Positions 1 through 7,171 of a stretch of DNA of 20,425 nt are shown here, one piece after another. Both the position numbers and the translations under genes were made by a program. Positions within the stretch are counted from its first letter, which is position 1; each line of letters starts with the position of its first letter. The stretch is from positions 1 through 20,425 of the forward strand of contig CAKMQF010000094.1 in the NCBI GenBank assembly GCA_927911745.1. Reading direction: 5' to 3'. The DNA is from an uncultured Gemella sp. (lineage in GTDB: Bacteria > Bacillota > Bacilli > Staphylococcales > Gemellaceae). Under the pieces are notes generated by a model. That model did no database searches and was not told the origin of the DNA. It saw only the letters and a program-made list of their open reading frames with translations.

Positions 1-399
1 GCTATAACTAATGTACAAAGTATTAAGATTAAGAATAAATTTATGATAATGCTGCTAAAACAACCAAAGAAATGTCGCAACCCCCCTTACCACCTTTTAA
101 ACTTAAAGATAATAGGTTTTATGTGACCTAATAATACTAATACTATACAGATATATATAATTTTTGGATCAACATCTAATATTTTCAGTAATATAACTCA
201 CAAAAAATCCTTTGAAAAAATCTACTGCTAGAACAAATAAAAACGATCTAGGACCTAAAACACGTCCTGCATTTCTTGCCCCAACATTACCAGAGCCTTT
301 ATTAGTAAATTCTTCTTTATAGATCTTTTCTAATAATTTTCCACCCATAACATTTCCAATAAAATAGGCAACTATCGCATAAATTATCGTCGTAATCAT
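1..399 (-). CDS. plsY: PlsY-family glycerol-3-phosphate acyltransferase, frameshifted and cut by the window edge
   Basis: PlsY is a membrane enzyme that transfers an acyl group from acyl-phosphate to glycerol-3-phosphate, the first step of phospholipid synthesis. The uninterrupted part (169-399, 76 residues) has an N-terminal membrane helix and the family's first motif as GSGNVGARNAGRVLG (residues 36-50), with ARN where most PlsY proteins have ATN. Beyond 169 the family pattern continues only if the frame is changed: LGHIKPIIFKFK, then GGKGVATFFG, then a hydrophobic helix running to base 1. I count four one-base discrepancies: near 172-180, in the T run 95-98, in the C run 81-86 and in the A run 70-72. 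The ATG at 397-399 follows GAGAGGAG and overlaps the stop of the upstream gene by 4 bases (ATGA), implying translational coupling. The ARN motif suggests a paralogue rather than the main PlsY. Four indels in about 110 bases could mean a decayed gene or poor sequence near a contig end. Confidence 0.75.
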
Positions 400-1361
400 A
401 ACTTTTCTCCTCTCTTAAATTTATCTTTTATCATTCTAATTCCTTCAGTTAGGAACATAAAACATCCAATAGTAAACGGAACAACATAATATGACAATCT
501 GTATATTATAATTGTCGCACCTATAATTTCTGGATTTATACCCAAATTTTTAAGTCCGATAAGAACTAAAGTATCAAAAGTACCTAATCCTCCTGGAATC
601 ATAGTTAATAAGCCTACTATTGATGCTACTATTATAACTCCCATTATCTGTAATTCCTTATCAGCTACTAAATCTCCCGTATAAAAATAAAGAATCATAA
701 GAATAATAAGGGCTGCAAATACCCATTCTAAAAAAGAAATTACTGTCAATTTAACACTTAAGTATCTATCCGTTCTAATTCTTGGTTTTCTCAAATTAAA
801 AAATAGATATAATGGTAAAAATAAAGACATCAATATTAATGAATAATAAAAGATTTTATTATTAGCATATAACGCTTGTCCTGGAAAGACATTTAATACT
901 ACAAAAATTGACAATAGACTGATTCCAGAAAGCATAGAAATAAGAATCATCCCTATTGCAGTAACTAATGTTTTTCCGTTTTTTGTATATGGTTTGTACA
1001 TATAATATCTAAGTCCGGCACCAATAAAGCCACCAAAACCTAGTACCATATTTAATGTGTTAGTCATAAAACTAATTTTAAAAATACGGAATGAAGACAT
1101 ATTTTTCGTTAAATTAATAGCCTTTAGAACAAAATAATCATATAAGCATAAAATACTTATACCTAATAGGCCACTTAATAAAACCACTAAAAATTTCACC
1201 TCTCCTATAGTTAGAGTGAGATGATGTATTTTTTTGAAGTCTAAACTAACTATCTCTTTTTTAAAATAGGAAAAAATTAAATAAAATATCAATAATCCCA
1301 AACTTATCTGAACTAAGTTCTTCAAATAATTAAAGGATCTTCTTTCAGTAATATTTTTCAT
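396..1361 (-). CDS. MprF-like flippase-domain membrane protein (LPG_synthase_TM / UPF0104 type), stand-alone
   Basis: A 321-residue, very hydrophobic protein with about eight membrane segments (roughly residues 14-33, 55-79, 95-115, 132-158, 171-190, 204-227, 238-255, 284-304). It resembles the N-terminal translocase half of MprF: LGFGGFIGAGLRYY (107-120) and MIPGGLGTFDTL (254-265) followed by YRLSYYVVPF (287-296) are the conserved blocks of that family. In MprF this half moves lysyl-phosphatidylglycerol across the membrane and a C-terminal soluble domain makes it; here the protein ends after the last helix and no synthase domain follows, so the cargo is unknown. Start ATG is preceded by AAGGA. 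The stop overlaps the ATG of the PlsY-family gene, so the two are very likely co-translated, which favours a phospholipid-related role. Family assignment is good; substrate is not inferable from sequence. Confidence 0.8.
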   Translation of the reverse strand: MKNITERRSFNYLKNLVQISLGLLIFYLIFSYFKKEIVSLDFKKIHHLTLTIGEVKFLVVLLSGLLGISILCLYDYFVLKAINLTKNMSSFRIFKISFMTNTLNMVLGFGGFIGAGLRYYMYKPYTKNGKTLVTAIGMILISMLSGISLLSIFVVLNVFPGQALYANNKIFYYSLILMSLFLPLYLFFNLRKPRIRTDRYLSVKLTVISFLEWVFAALIILMILYFYTGDLVADKELQIMGVIIVASIVGLLTMIPGGLGTFDTLVLIGLKNLGINPEIIGATIIIYRLSYYVVPFTIGCFMFLTEGIRMIKDKFKRGEKL

Positions 1362-1393
1362 TTTCTTTTCCTTATATAATATTTATCTACTTT

Positions 1394-1422
1394 ATATTAA
1401 CATTTTATAACTTTTTTTTCAA
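1394..1422 (-). promoter_or_regulatory. Possible promoter for the flippase-like gene and plsY
   Basis: On the minus strand TTGAAA (1417-1422) is followed after 17 bases by TAATAT (1394-1399), about 30 bases before the ATG of the flippase-like gene, in the 98-base gap after the small membrane protein gene. The -35 is good (5 of 6), the -10 weak (4 of 6), and the region is AT-rich, so a chance match is possible. If real it lets the lipid-related pair be expressed apart from the genes upstream. Confidence 0.3.
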
Positions 1423-1459
1423 TACAATTAATTACATAAAATTATGACTATAATATTTT

Positions 1460-1867
1460 TTAATCTTCATATTCATGTAACTTATCTTCATATTCATTAT
1501 ATAATTCTGGATAACCTTTTTTCACCGCTTTTAAAAATGTTTTTCGAATTTTATTGACTTTTTGTACATAAATCAACATAAATATCAATGTAAATATCAC
1601 AATATACAAAATCAACATATCAATTAAAAACGCTCCAGGGGCTCTTTGATATAATCCGAGGAATAATATGAGTGTAGTTGTAAAAAATACCATTACTACT
1701 GCTACTTTAAAACCTTTTTTATATCTTGTATAATCATCTTTCACAATTTTACAGATTATATCTAATTCTTCTTTTGTATATCCTCCACTTTTTATTGATT
1801 TCAATGTATAACTCGGAAGTTTTTCAGATGTTAATATTAAAAATAATTTCGATAATATAGTTATCAT
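1460..1867 (-). CDS. Small membrane protein of unknown function, two transmembrane helices
   Basis: A 135-residue protein that I do not recognise. It has a short amphipathic N-terminus, a stretch with KSGGYTKEELDIICK (residues 26-40) that looks soluble and helical, then two hydrophobic helices (about 54-73 and 81-101) joined by a short loop RAPGAF, and a basic then acidic C-terminal tail ending in two copies of EYED. The tail is encoded partly by a 14-base direct repeat (1463-1476 and 1484-1497, 21 bases apart, in frame). The ATG follows a perfect TAGGAGG, so it is clearly a translated gene. It lies 26 bases after the mtnN stop as read, and downstream of a strong hairpin, so it may be expressed only by read-through of that hairpin. 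The topology and tail resemble many poorly characterised Bacilli membrane proteins; no function is claimed. Confidence 0.7.
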   Translation of the reverse strand: MITILSKLFLILTSEKLPSYTLKSIKSGGYTKEELDIICKIVKDDYTRYKKGFKVAVVMVFFTTTLILFLGLYQRAPGAFLIDMLILYIVIFTLIFMLIYVQKVNKIRKTFLKAVKKGYPELYNEYEDKLHEYED

Positions 1868-1893
1868 ACTTTCCCTCCTACTTCACATAAATA

Positions 1894-2628
1894 TTACAGC
1901 AAAGAAAAGCTTTTTGCTCTCCTTTGCTGATTTATAATTAATTTTAAAGTTTTTTTTATTAGTTCTGTAGTTAATATAGATGAATTTACTGCAGCTATTT
2001 GTAAGAATTCATCAAAAGTAACTCGAGTTCCTTCTTCTGCTTTATCACTTACACTACGGCAAACTATAAATTTTGTTCCAAATTGGTAACAAGTTTGAGC
2101 AATCGCTGCTGCTTCCATTTCAACTACTTGCATATTAGGAAAGTTTTTCAATATTCCTTTTTTCAACTCTTTATTAGAGATAAATGAGTCTGATGTACCC
2201 ACTAAACCAAAATGAATATTATGATCTGGTAAACTTATTTCTGAAGCTAGTTTTTGCAACTCTTCATCACTCTTATACGCTGGTGGCATTTGTGGTACTT
2301 GACCAATTTCATAGCCAAACTCTGTTGCATCGACATCAAAATGTCTTACTTCTGTAGCAACGATCATGTCCCCAATTTCCATATCACCTTGTAAGGCACC
2401 ACATGTTCCTATATTAATCACATATTCTGGTTTATAGTGATCTAATAATAGAGTTGTAGCAATAGCAGCATTCACCTTCCCTGGTAAACTTAACATAAGA
2501 ACAATATCGCGTCCTTCATATTTACCTTCATAAAACGTTACATGTGCTATTTTTTTCTCTTGTAAATTTTCTATTTTTTCTTTTATTATAGCCACTTCTT
2601 CTGGCATTGCACCGATTAATGCTATCAT
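1894..2628 (-). CDS. mtnN: 5'-methylthioadenosine/S-adenosylhomocysteine nucleosidase, C-terminus probably altered by an indel
   Basis: Hydrolyses the glycosidic bond of MTA and SAH in the cytoplasm, yielding adenine and methylthioribose or S-ribosylhomocysteine; it relieves SAH inhibition of methyltransferases and feeds methionine salvage and AI-2 precursor formation. Conserved blocks are visible: IGAMPEEV (5-12, catalytic Glu), VVEMEAAAIAQ (168-178, ribose-binding Glu) and RSVSDKAEEG (191-200, catalytic Asp195). As read it has 244 residues, longer than the usual 228-233; after ELIKK (residue 226) the tail is not family-like. Removing one T from the 8-T run 1950-1957 gives ELIKKL followed by a stop at 1944-1946, for 227 residues, and places the downstream hairpin outside the gene. 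The ATG lies only 4 bases after the greA stop with no good ribosome-binding site, so translation is probably coupled to greA. Located with a SAM-dependent tRNA methyltransferase upstream. Confidence 0.93.
   Translation of the reverse strand: MIALIGAMPEEVAIIKEKIENLQEKKIAHVTFYEGKYEGRDIVLMLSLPGKVNAAIATTLLLDHYKPEYVINIGTCGALQGDMEIGDMIVATEVRHFDVDATEFGYEIGQVPQMPPAYKSDEELQKLASEISLPDHNIHFGLVGTSDSFISNKELKKGILKNFPNMQVVEMEAAAIAQTCYQFGTKFIVCRSVSDKAEEGTRVTFDEFLQIAAVNSSILTTELIKKTLKLIINQQRRAKSFSLL
1897..1929 (-). terminator. 14-bp hairpin after (or inside) the mtnN 3' end
   Basis: A stem of 14 consecutive pairs (12 Watson-Crick and two G-U in the minus-strand RNA) closes a loop of five A residues: arms 1897-1910 and 1916-1929. 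The following minus-strand sequence TAATATTTATG is only moderately U-rich, so it may be a leaky terminator or processing site. As read, the hairpin lies within the last codons of mtnN; if the 8-T run at 1950-1957 really has seven bases, mtnN stops at 1944 and the hairpin is intergenic, where such structures normally sit. Confidence 0.45.
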
Positions 2629-2632
2629 AATA

Positions 2633-3121
2633 CTATTCTACCGCTAGAATTTTGATATCCATTGAATCTTCTGGCCCTGTTGGTAATGAAACTTTCGCAA
2701 TATCTCCAACTTCTTTTCCTAATAAAGCTTGTGCCACTGGAGATTCATTTGAAATTTGTATTCAAATGGATTAGCCTCAGCACTACCTACGATTTTGTAA
2801 GTTTTCTGTTAACCCGTCTGGTAGTTCTTGATAAGTTACTTTGTTACCTAAACGAATTGTGCTTGATTTCTCATCTAATTCGATAATAACAGCATAACGA
2901 ATCATTTGTTCCATCTCTAAAATTCTTTGCTCGATGAATCCTTGTTCATCTTTTGCTGCATCGTACTCAGAGTTCTCAGATAAGTCCCCGAAACTACGTG
3001 CAATTTTAATTTTTTCAATTACTTCTGGACGTTTTACTTTTTTATAGTGTTCTAATTCTTCAACAAGTTTGTCATAACCTTCTTGGGTCATTTGATATTC
3101 TAATTTTTCTTCTAAAGCCAT
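2633..3121 (-). CDS. greA: Transcription elongation factor GreA, with two compensating frame breaks
   Basis: GreA enters the RNA polymerase secondary channel and stimulates cleavage of backtracked RNA. The N-terminal coiled-coil half (residues 1 to about 78) is intact and carries the acidic tip as [16 protein letters not shown]. The C-terminal FKBP-like half is split: the frame changes at the T run 2802-2805 (one base too many) and returns at 2755-2757 (one base too few). With both corrected it reads [20 protein letters not shown] and then [18 protein letters not shown], ending KILAVE with a stop at 2633-2635, a normal 162 residues. Without correction translation would stop at 2783 after 112 residues. 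ATG at 3119-3121 follows AAGGAG. greA sits between udk and mtnN, as part of the yrrMNO-udk-greA order known from Bacillus. One added and one lost base in A/T runs is the signature of sequence error rather than decay. Confidence 0.93.
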
Positions 3122-3169
3122 AGTGATACTCCTTTTTTTAGTCTACTCTATATTATATCTTTTTTTTTA

Positions 3170-3796
3170 TTATTTTGCTAGTAGCGATTTGATTTTTGTT
3201 ATTAAAATATCAATCGCTATATCATTATATCCACCATCGGGAACAATAATATCAGCATATTGTTTAGTTGGTTTAATATATTTTTCATGCATCGGTCTAA
3301 CTGACACTAAGTATTGATTAATAACTGATTCTACAGTTCTTCCACGCTCATTAATATCACGTAATAATCTTCGTAAAATACGTAGATCACTCGGTGTATC
3401 AACAAAAATCTTAATATCCATTAATTCACGTAATTTCTCTGAATAAAGACCAAACATACCTTCGATAATAATTACATCTTTAGGTTCTTGATGTTTTTGT
3501 TCTTTACTACGAGTATGATTTACATAATCATATACTGGTAATTCAACAGCTTTTCCATCGATTAATTCTAATAAATGATTATACAGTAACTCATTATCAA
3601 ATGCACTCGGGTGATCGTAATTCGTCTTAACTCTCTCATCCATTGTCATATGGCTTTGATCTTTATAATAATAGTCTTGCTCAATTAAGGCAACTTTATC
3701 TTGAGTTAACTCGTCTATAATTCTTTTAGTAACAGTAGTTTTACCACTACCGCTTCCTCCAACAATACCGATAATTTTTGGTCTATCTGTAGCCAT
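3170..3796 (-). CDS. udk: Uridine kinase
   Basis: Phosphorylates uridine and cytidine to UMP and CMP with ATP or GTP in pyrimidine salvage. The 208-residue product has the normal family length. Visible features: Walker A loop GGSGSGKT at residues 13-20; [11 protein letters not shown] (61-71), the uridine-binding stretch; YDYVNHTRS (89-97); [12 protein letters not shown] (109-120), with the Walker B-like Glu; and the lid region [13 protein letters not shown] (residues 139-151), rich in arginines. Its ATG (3794-3796) overlaps the TAA of trhP2 by one base, so translation is probably coupled; the ribosome-binding site AAAGGAAATGGG lies within the end of trhP2. A 48-base gap separates it from greA. 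No sign of damage in this gene. Confidence 0.96.
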   Translation of the reverse strand: MATDRPKIIGIVGGSGSGKTTVTKRIIDELTQDKVALIEQDYYYKDQSHMTMDERVKTNYDHPSAFDNELLYNHLLELIDGKAVELPVYDYVNHTRSKEQKHQEPKDVIIIEGMFGLYSEKLRELMDIKIFVDTPSDLRILRRLLRDINERGRTVESVINQYLVSVRPMHEKYIKPTKQYADIIVPDGGYNDIAIDILITKIKSLLAK

Positions 3797-5067
3797 TAGC
3801 GTCCCATTTCCTTTCGCATCATATTGCTTTTAAATACTCTAGAGTCTAATTTTGTTCTAATAATTTGAAGTGGATGTCTTGCTGCATCTAGTAATTCACC
3901 ATCTTCATCATAAATTTCTCCGATAACTTGTCTAAATGTATCGATCTCTGGTCCAAAGAATTCAACTTCTTGTCCAGTTTTAAAGAAGTTACGTTGTTGA
4001 ATTGTTGCAATTTGAGTTTCTTCATCATAGTGAAGAACTTGTCCAACGAAGTCATAATTTGTTTTCTTACCACCCTCGTTTCCAAACATTTGTTCAGAAT
4101 ACTTAGGAATCTCATAGAAGAATGACATCGCAGTATCACGGTTAGCACATTTATATAGTTCTAATTTATATTCCGATGTCATTTCAAAGTTATCTGGATC
4201 AGCACAATAATCATCGATTAGTTTTCTATATACACTTGCAACTGTTGCTACATAGTGAATAGATTTCATACGACCTTCAACTTTTAACGAATCAATACCT
4301 AATTCAATAATCTCTGGTACTGCTTCAATTAATGTTAAATCTTTAGGACTCATTGCATAAGGATTTGCACCTTCATCGAATAATTTAGTATCTTCATCAG
4401 TTCCTTCTTCATATAGGTCATAATTCCAACGACATGATTGACAGCAACCTCCACGGTTACTATCACGAGCAGTCATGTAGTTACTTAATGTACAACGTCC
4501 AGAATATGCTATACACATTGCACCGTGAACAAACATCTCAATCTCGACATCTGTTTTTTCACGAATTTCTTTAATTTCTTCATATCCTGTTTCACGAGCT
4601 AGTACTACACGGTGTACTCCTTCGCTTTCCCAATATCTAACTTCCTTATAGTTTGAAATAGATTGTTGTGTACTGATATGTACCTCTACTTTTGGAGCTA
4701 CAGTTTTACATCTTTCAATGATATATGGATCCGCTACGATAATTCCTCTTACTCCTGCATCTTGAAGTGCCATTAAGAATTCATCTAATCCTTCAAAGTT
4801 CTCATCGTGCGCAATAATGTTCGCTGTAACATAAATATCAGCTCCATATTTTGCTGCAAATTCACAACCTTCTTTAATCTCTTCAATTGTGAAGTTATCT
4901 GCATTACTACGAAGCCCAAACTCTTGTCCTCCTAAGAACACAGCATCTGCTCCATAATGAATAGCTATTTTTAATTTCTCTAAATTCCCTGCTGGAAGCA
5001 GTAATTCAGGTTTTTTCGTTATTACTCTCTTACCGTCTCTAATTTCTGAAATATTTGGTATCGCCAT
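3796..5067 (-). CDS. trhP2: U32-family tRNA hydroxylation protein TrhP2 (YrrO type)
   Basis: Homologue of Bacillus subtilis YrrO/TrhP2, needed to form 5-hydroxyuridine at the wobble position of certain tRNAs; formerly annotated as a U32 collagenase-like peptidase. Length 423 closely matches YrrO as I remember it (about 422). An N-terminal barrel begins [15 protein letters not shown] (18-32) and [18 protein letters not shown] (42-59). The U32 signature follows as [16 protein letters not shown] (177-192), then GGCCQSCRW (206-214); Cys185, Cys192, Cys208 or 209 and Cys212 are the positions expected to hold an iron-sulfur cluster in TrhP/RlhA proteins. [12 protein letters not shown] (residues 258-269) is also conserved. 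The C-terminal third is a small beta-rich domain. The ATG has no nearby Shine-Dalgarno; a perfect one lies 30 bases upstream with a hairpin between (separate entry). The stop overlaps udk. Confidence 0.92.
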   Translation of the reverse strand: MAIPNISEIRDGKRVITKKPELLLPAGNLEKLKIAIHYGADAVFLGGQEFGLRSNADNFTIEEIKEGCEFAAKYGADIYVTANIIAHDENFEGLDEFLMALQDAGVRGIIVADPYIIERCKTVAPKVEVHISTQQSISNYKEVRYWESEGVHRVVLARETGYEEIKEIREKTDVEIEMFVHGAMCIAYSGRCTLSNYMTARDSNRGGCCQSCRWNYDLYEEGTDEDTKLFDEGANPYAMSPKDLTLIEAVPEIIELGIDSLKVEGRMKSIHYVATVASVYRKLIDDYCADPDNFEMTSEYKLELYKCANRDTAMSFFYEIPKYSEQMFGNEGGKKTNYDFVGQVLHYDEETQIATIQQRNFFKTGQEVEFFGPEIDTFRQVIGEIYDEDGELLDAARHPLQIIRTKLDSRVFKSNMMRKEMGR

Positions 5068-5104
5068 AAGTTAAGGTCACATTCAAGTATGACCCATCCT
5101 CCTT
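5068..5104 (-). promoter_or_regulatory. Shine-Dalgarno separated from the trhP2 start by a 20-nt hairpin
   Basis: On the minus strand a perfect AAGGAGG (5098-5104) lies 30 bases before the trhP2 ATG (5065-5067), too far for normal initiation. The interval holds a 7-bp stem (arms 5088-5094 and 5075-5081, GGTCATA with TGTGACC, one G-U pair) with a six-base loop. If folded it removes 20 bases and leaves a spacing of 10. An in-frame TAA lies just before the ATG, so no upstream start in this frame exists. A four-codon frame (5083-5097) starts directly against the Shine-Dalgarno and is probably not translated. Confidence 0.5.
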
Positions 5105-5163
5105 GTCTTTATTATTAGGTTTTATATAGGAAACCTTGCCCTTTTATAAAATTCATTAATATA

Positions 5164-6090
5164 CTAGTACATAGTTTTCTTATAGAAGAACCCTAAGTCT
5201 ACTTCTCTATATTTTGGTTTAATTCTTTCTATATCGTTATAGAAATCTTGTTTTTCATCTTCGTATGCTTCTTTGTCTTCATAATAAAGATCAATAGCAT
5301 CACGATAAATAGTTACAACCTCAGTAATGTAATCTTCATCTTTTAAAACACCTTCAATCTTAAATGCAGTTACCCCTGCTTCTATTAGACGATCTAATTC
5401 TTCTATCGCACAGATATCATTTGCACTCATGATGTGTGTCCCATTCGAATCCTCAAAAATTGGATAGCGTTCATTTCTATCTTGACTGTATAGGAATAGT
5501 TTCTTAGAATTACTATATTCTTCAATATATTTCTCTTTACCACTATACATAAAATAATTATCCACCAATTTCCTTACAGATTGGAACATACAAAGCATTC
5601 CCTGAACTTGTACTTCAATCTCATATTCACTTTTTTCTGTAATTTCAAGAATTTCATCAATAGTTAATTCTTTTGAAAGACATGTTCTATAAGCTCCACG
5701 TTTCCCCCAATAATTACATGAGAAAGAATTCGTAGCTAATGTATGTGGATCCCATTGAAGTTTAAAATCAAGATTTTCTTCTCTTAAAATTGTTATAATT
5801 GTTGGTTCTCCATATATTAGAGCATCTACATTTAGTGTTGATAAATAATGTAAATAATCAACTAGGTCATCTATATGCTCATTATGAAATATTGCATTTA
5901 CACTAACATATGCTTTTTTCCCTGCTTGGTGTATAATCTCAATAGCTTTTTTTAATTCGTCTCTCTTAAATTCACCAGCAAGACGTAATCCATATTTTTC
6001 TTCACCGATAACGAAACTATCAGCTCCTACATTTATCAGTTCATAAATATGATCAATACTTTTCGGTGTTACAACTAACTCTACTGTCAT
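5164..6090 (-). CDS. trhP1: U32-family tRNA hydroxylation protein TrhP1 (YrrN type)
   Basis: Homologue of B. subtilis YrrN/TrhP1, the partner of TrhP2 in making 5-hydroxyuridine at tRNA position 34. Its 308 residues match YrrN as I remember it (about 309) and correspond to the barrel part of the U32 fold without the extra C-terminal domain of TrhP2. Related blocks are VGADSFVIGEEKYGLRLAG (21-39), then EIEVQVQGMLCMFQSVRKLV (157-176), where TrhP2 has its signature, and AGVTAFKIEGVLKDEDY near residue 240. Only Cys167 of the cluster cysteines remains, so this subunit probably lacks its own iron-sulfur cluster and may be a structural or substrate-binding partner. ATG follows AGAGGA. It lies 68 bases after trmR and 96 bases before trhP2, in the conserved order trmR-trhP1-trhP2-udk-greA. 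Confidence 0.9.
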   Translation of the reverse strand: MTVELVVTPKSIDHIYELINVGADSFVIGEEKYGLRLAGEFKRDELKKAIEIIHQAGKKAYVSVNAIFHNEHIDDLVDYLHYLSTLNVDALIYGEPTIITILREENLDFKLQWDPHTLATNSFSCNYWGKRGAYRTCLSKELTIDEILEITEKSEYEIEVQVQGMLCMFQSVRKLVDNYFMYSGKEKYIEEYSNSKKLFLYSQDRNERYPIFEDSNGTHIMSANDICAIEELDRLIEAGVTAFKIEGVLKDEDYITEVVTIYRDAIDLYYEDKEAYEDEKQDFYNDIERIKPKYREVDLGFFYKKTMY

Positions 6091-6158
6091 TTTTTATCCT
6101 CTCTTAATAAAATATACTAACTTCACAGTTCTATAATTTTATTTTCTTGTTGTTATAG

Positions 6159-6785
6159 TTATCCCATCTCCAATGGTAGTATTACACTTTCATAGTTTTC
6201 ATGTTTTAATAACCATTCATTGTAATTATTAATTTTTCTAGAAAGTTGTTTTAAATCTCTACTGTGTTTAATAATACTTGGATCGGCAACCATCCCTTTG
6301 AATAGCACATTGTCCGTAATAACTACAACATCCTCAGCAAAATATGGTTCATATAATTCAAAAAACTTTCTACTTTGACTCTTAGCACCATCGATAAATA
6401 CTACATCATATGGGGCATTTGCCACTACTTCATCTTGAAGTTCTAATGCATCAGCATGAAGTAATGTTATTTTATTAGTTAGATTTCTCTTTTCTATGTT
6501 GTTTTTTGCTTGGTTATACATCTTATCATCACGCTCAATAGTTGTGACATTACATCCTATTTTTTCGGCTAATTTAATAGATGTATATCCGATTGCCGTT
6601 CCTATTTCTAATAAATTCTTAGCTTTTTTTACTTTAAGCATCTGAATTAAAAATCTTATCCCTATTTTATCTATAATAGGTACTCTATTTTCTTCGGCAT
6701 ATTTTTCTAATTCTAAATAAAATTCATCAAAATCTTCTAGTAAATCTATAACATATAAATCATCTTTTGATTCTATCGCAACCAT
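6159..6785 (-). CDS. trmR: tRNA 5-hydroxyuridine O-methyltransferase TrmR (YrrM type)
   Basis: SAM-dependent class I O-methyltransferase that converts 5-hydroxyuridine at tRNA position 34 to 5-methoxyuridine, broadening wobble reading. In the 208-residue form the SAM-binding loop is NLLEIGTAIGYTS (57-69), the acidic ribose-binding Glu is in TTIERDD (81-87), and the metal-binding acidic residues are in VVFIDGAKSQ (128-137) and ITDNVLFKG (156-164), a pattern shared with divalent-metal O-methyltransferases such as COMT. I chose the ATG at 6783-6785 because GGAGG ends 5 bases before it; the upstream in-frame ATG at 6795-6797 overlaps the Shine-Dalgarno itself and would give 212 residues. It is the first gene of the string, about 25 bases after a likely promoter. 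The YrrM assignment rests on sequence type plus the yrrMNO-udk-greA order. Confidence 0.9.
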   Translation of the reverse strand: MVAIESKDDLYVIDLLEDFDEFYLELEKYAEENRVPIIDKIGIRFLIQMLKVKKAKNLLEIGTAIGYTSIKLAEKIGCNVTTIERDDKMYNQAKNNIEKRNLTNKITLLHADALELQDEVVANAPYDVVFIDGAKSQSRKFFELYEPYFAEDVVVITDNVLFKGMVADPSIIKHSRDLKQLSRKINNYNEWLLKHENYESVILPLEMG

Positions 6786-6813
6786 GTTTACCTCCATATT
6801 TATACATCATATT

Positions 6814-6843
6814 ATGATACCATAAAAGTTGGTATAAATGCAA
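6814..6843 (-). promoter_or_regulatory. Likely promoter for the trmR operon
   Basis: On the minus strand TTGCAT (6838-6843), 18 bases, then TATCAT (6814-6819) preceded by TGG, an extended -10 element. It would give a leader of about 20 bases before the trmR Shine-Dalgarno. The -35 is poor (3 of 6), but extended -10 promoters tolerate that. It is the only start signal I see before the string trmR-trhP1-trhP2-udk-greA-mtnN. Confidence 0.45.
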
Positions 6844-7005
6844 TTATAAAGACTAGTACACATAAAATATTCAAATAGACACAACACTATTATATACACG
6901 CCAGACAATTACATTTTAGTAACTGTAAAATTTATATAATTTATCCATTAAAGGGAATAACCCAAAAGTACTAAATTTTAAAAAAGTTTACAAGAAAACT
7001 CTTAG

Positions 7006-7124
7006 ACGCAGTGGTTTATTGATATCTAAATTCGCTTTATAAAAGCTTTTTAGATATCTAATAACTTTGCGGGGGTGACTCGACAAAATCGATTTCTATG
7101 AAACACGATTTTTGAGTCACTCCC
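7006..7124. repeat. Pair of adjacent long hairpins (structured element or dispersed intergenic repeat)
   Basis: Hairpin A: perfect 10-bp arms 7021-7030 and 7049-7058 (GATATCTAAA), enclosing a second perfect stem GCTTT/AAAGC (7034-7038, 7042-7046) with a 3-base loop; short outer pairings GCA/TGC and GTT/AAC (7008-7016 with 7063-7070) may extend it. Hairpin B: 11-bp arms 7071-7081 and 7114-7124 (GGGGGTGACTC with GAGTCACTCCC, one G-T pair), enclosing perfect AAAATCG/CGATTTT (7085-7091, 7106-7112) with a 14-base loop. The two abut without a gap. The local G/C tracts differ from the AT-rich surroundings. No run of T follows either on the minus strand, so they are not classical terminators. The GGGAGTGACTC ends recall dispersed intergenic hairpins of staphylococci (inference). 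Confidence 0.6.
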
Positions 7125-7171
7125 ATCCTAATTCTTCTTGTAAATATGCTTGAAATTTAATTAAGAACACT

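Noticed and set aside
396..1361. Truncated full-length MprF
   Set aside because: The gene ends cleanly with a coupled downstream start, and no frame nearby encodes the LysPG synthase domain, so a genuine single-domain protein is more likely.
3123..3317. Plus-strand open frame opposite udk
   Set aside because: Antisense shadow of a well-conserved gene with no ribosome-binding site; the same holds for plus-strand frames opposite pta (7255-7710), polC and proS (15207-15473, 16009-16341).
3888..4148. Second minus-strand frame inside trhP2
   Set aside because: Alternative frame of a conserved domain; no family likeness and no ribosome-binding site.
5083..5097. Four-codon leader peptide (MGHT) before trhP2
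   Set aside because: Its ATG directly touches the Shine-Dalgarno, leaving no spacing for initiation; the arms of the hairpin explain the sequence better.
3796..6090. Secreted collagenase-like U32 peptidases
   Set aside because: No signal peptides, and the trmR-trhP1-trhP2-udk-greA order and protein lengths match the tRNA hydroxylation proteins YrrN and YrrO.
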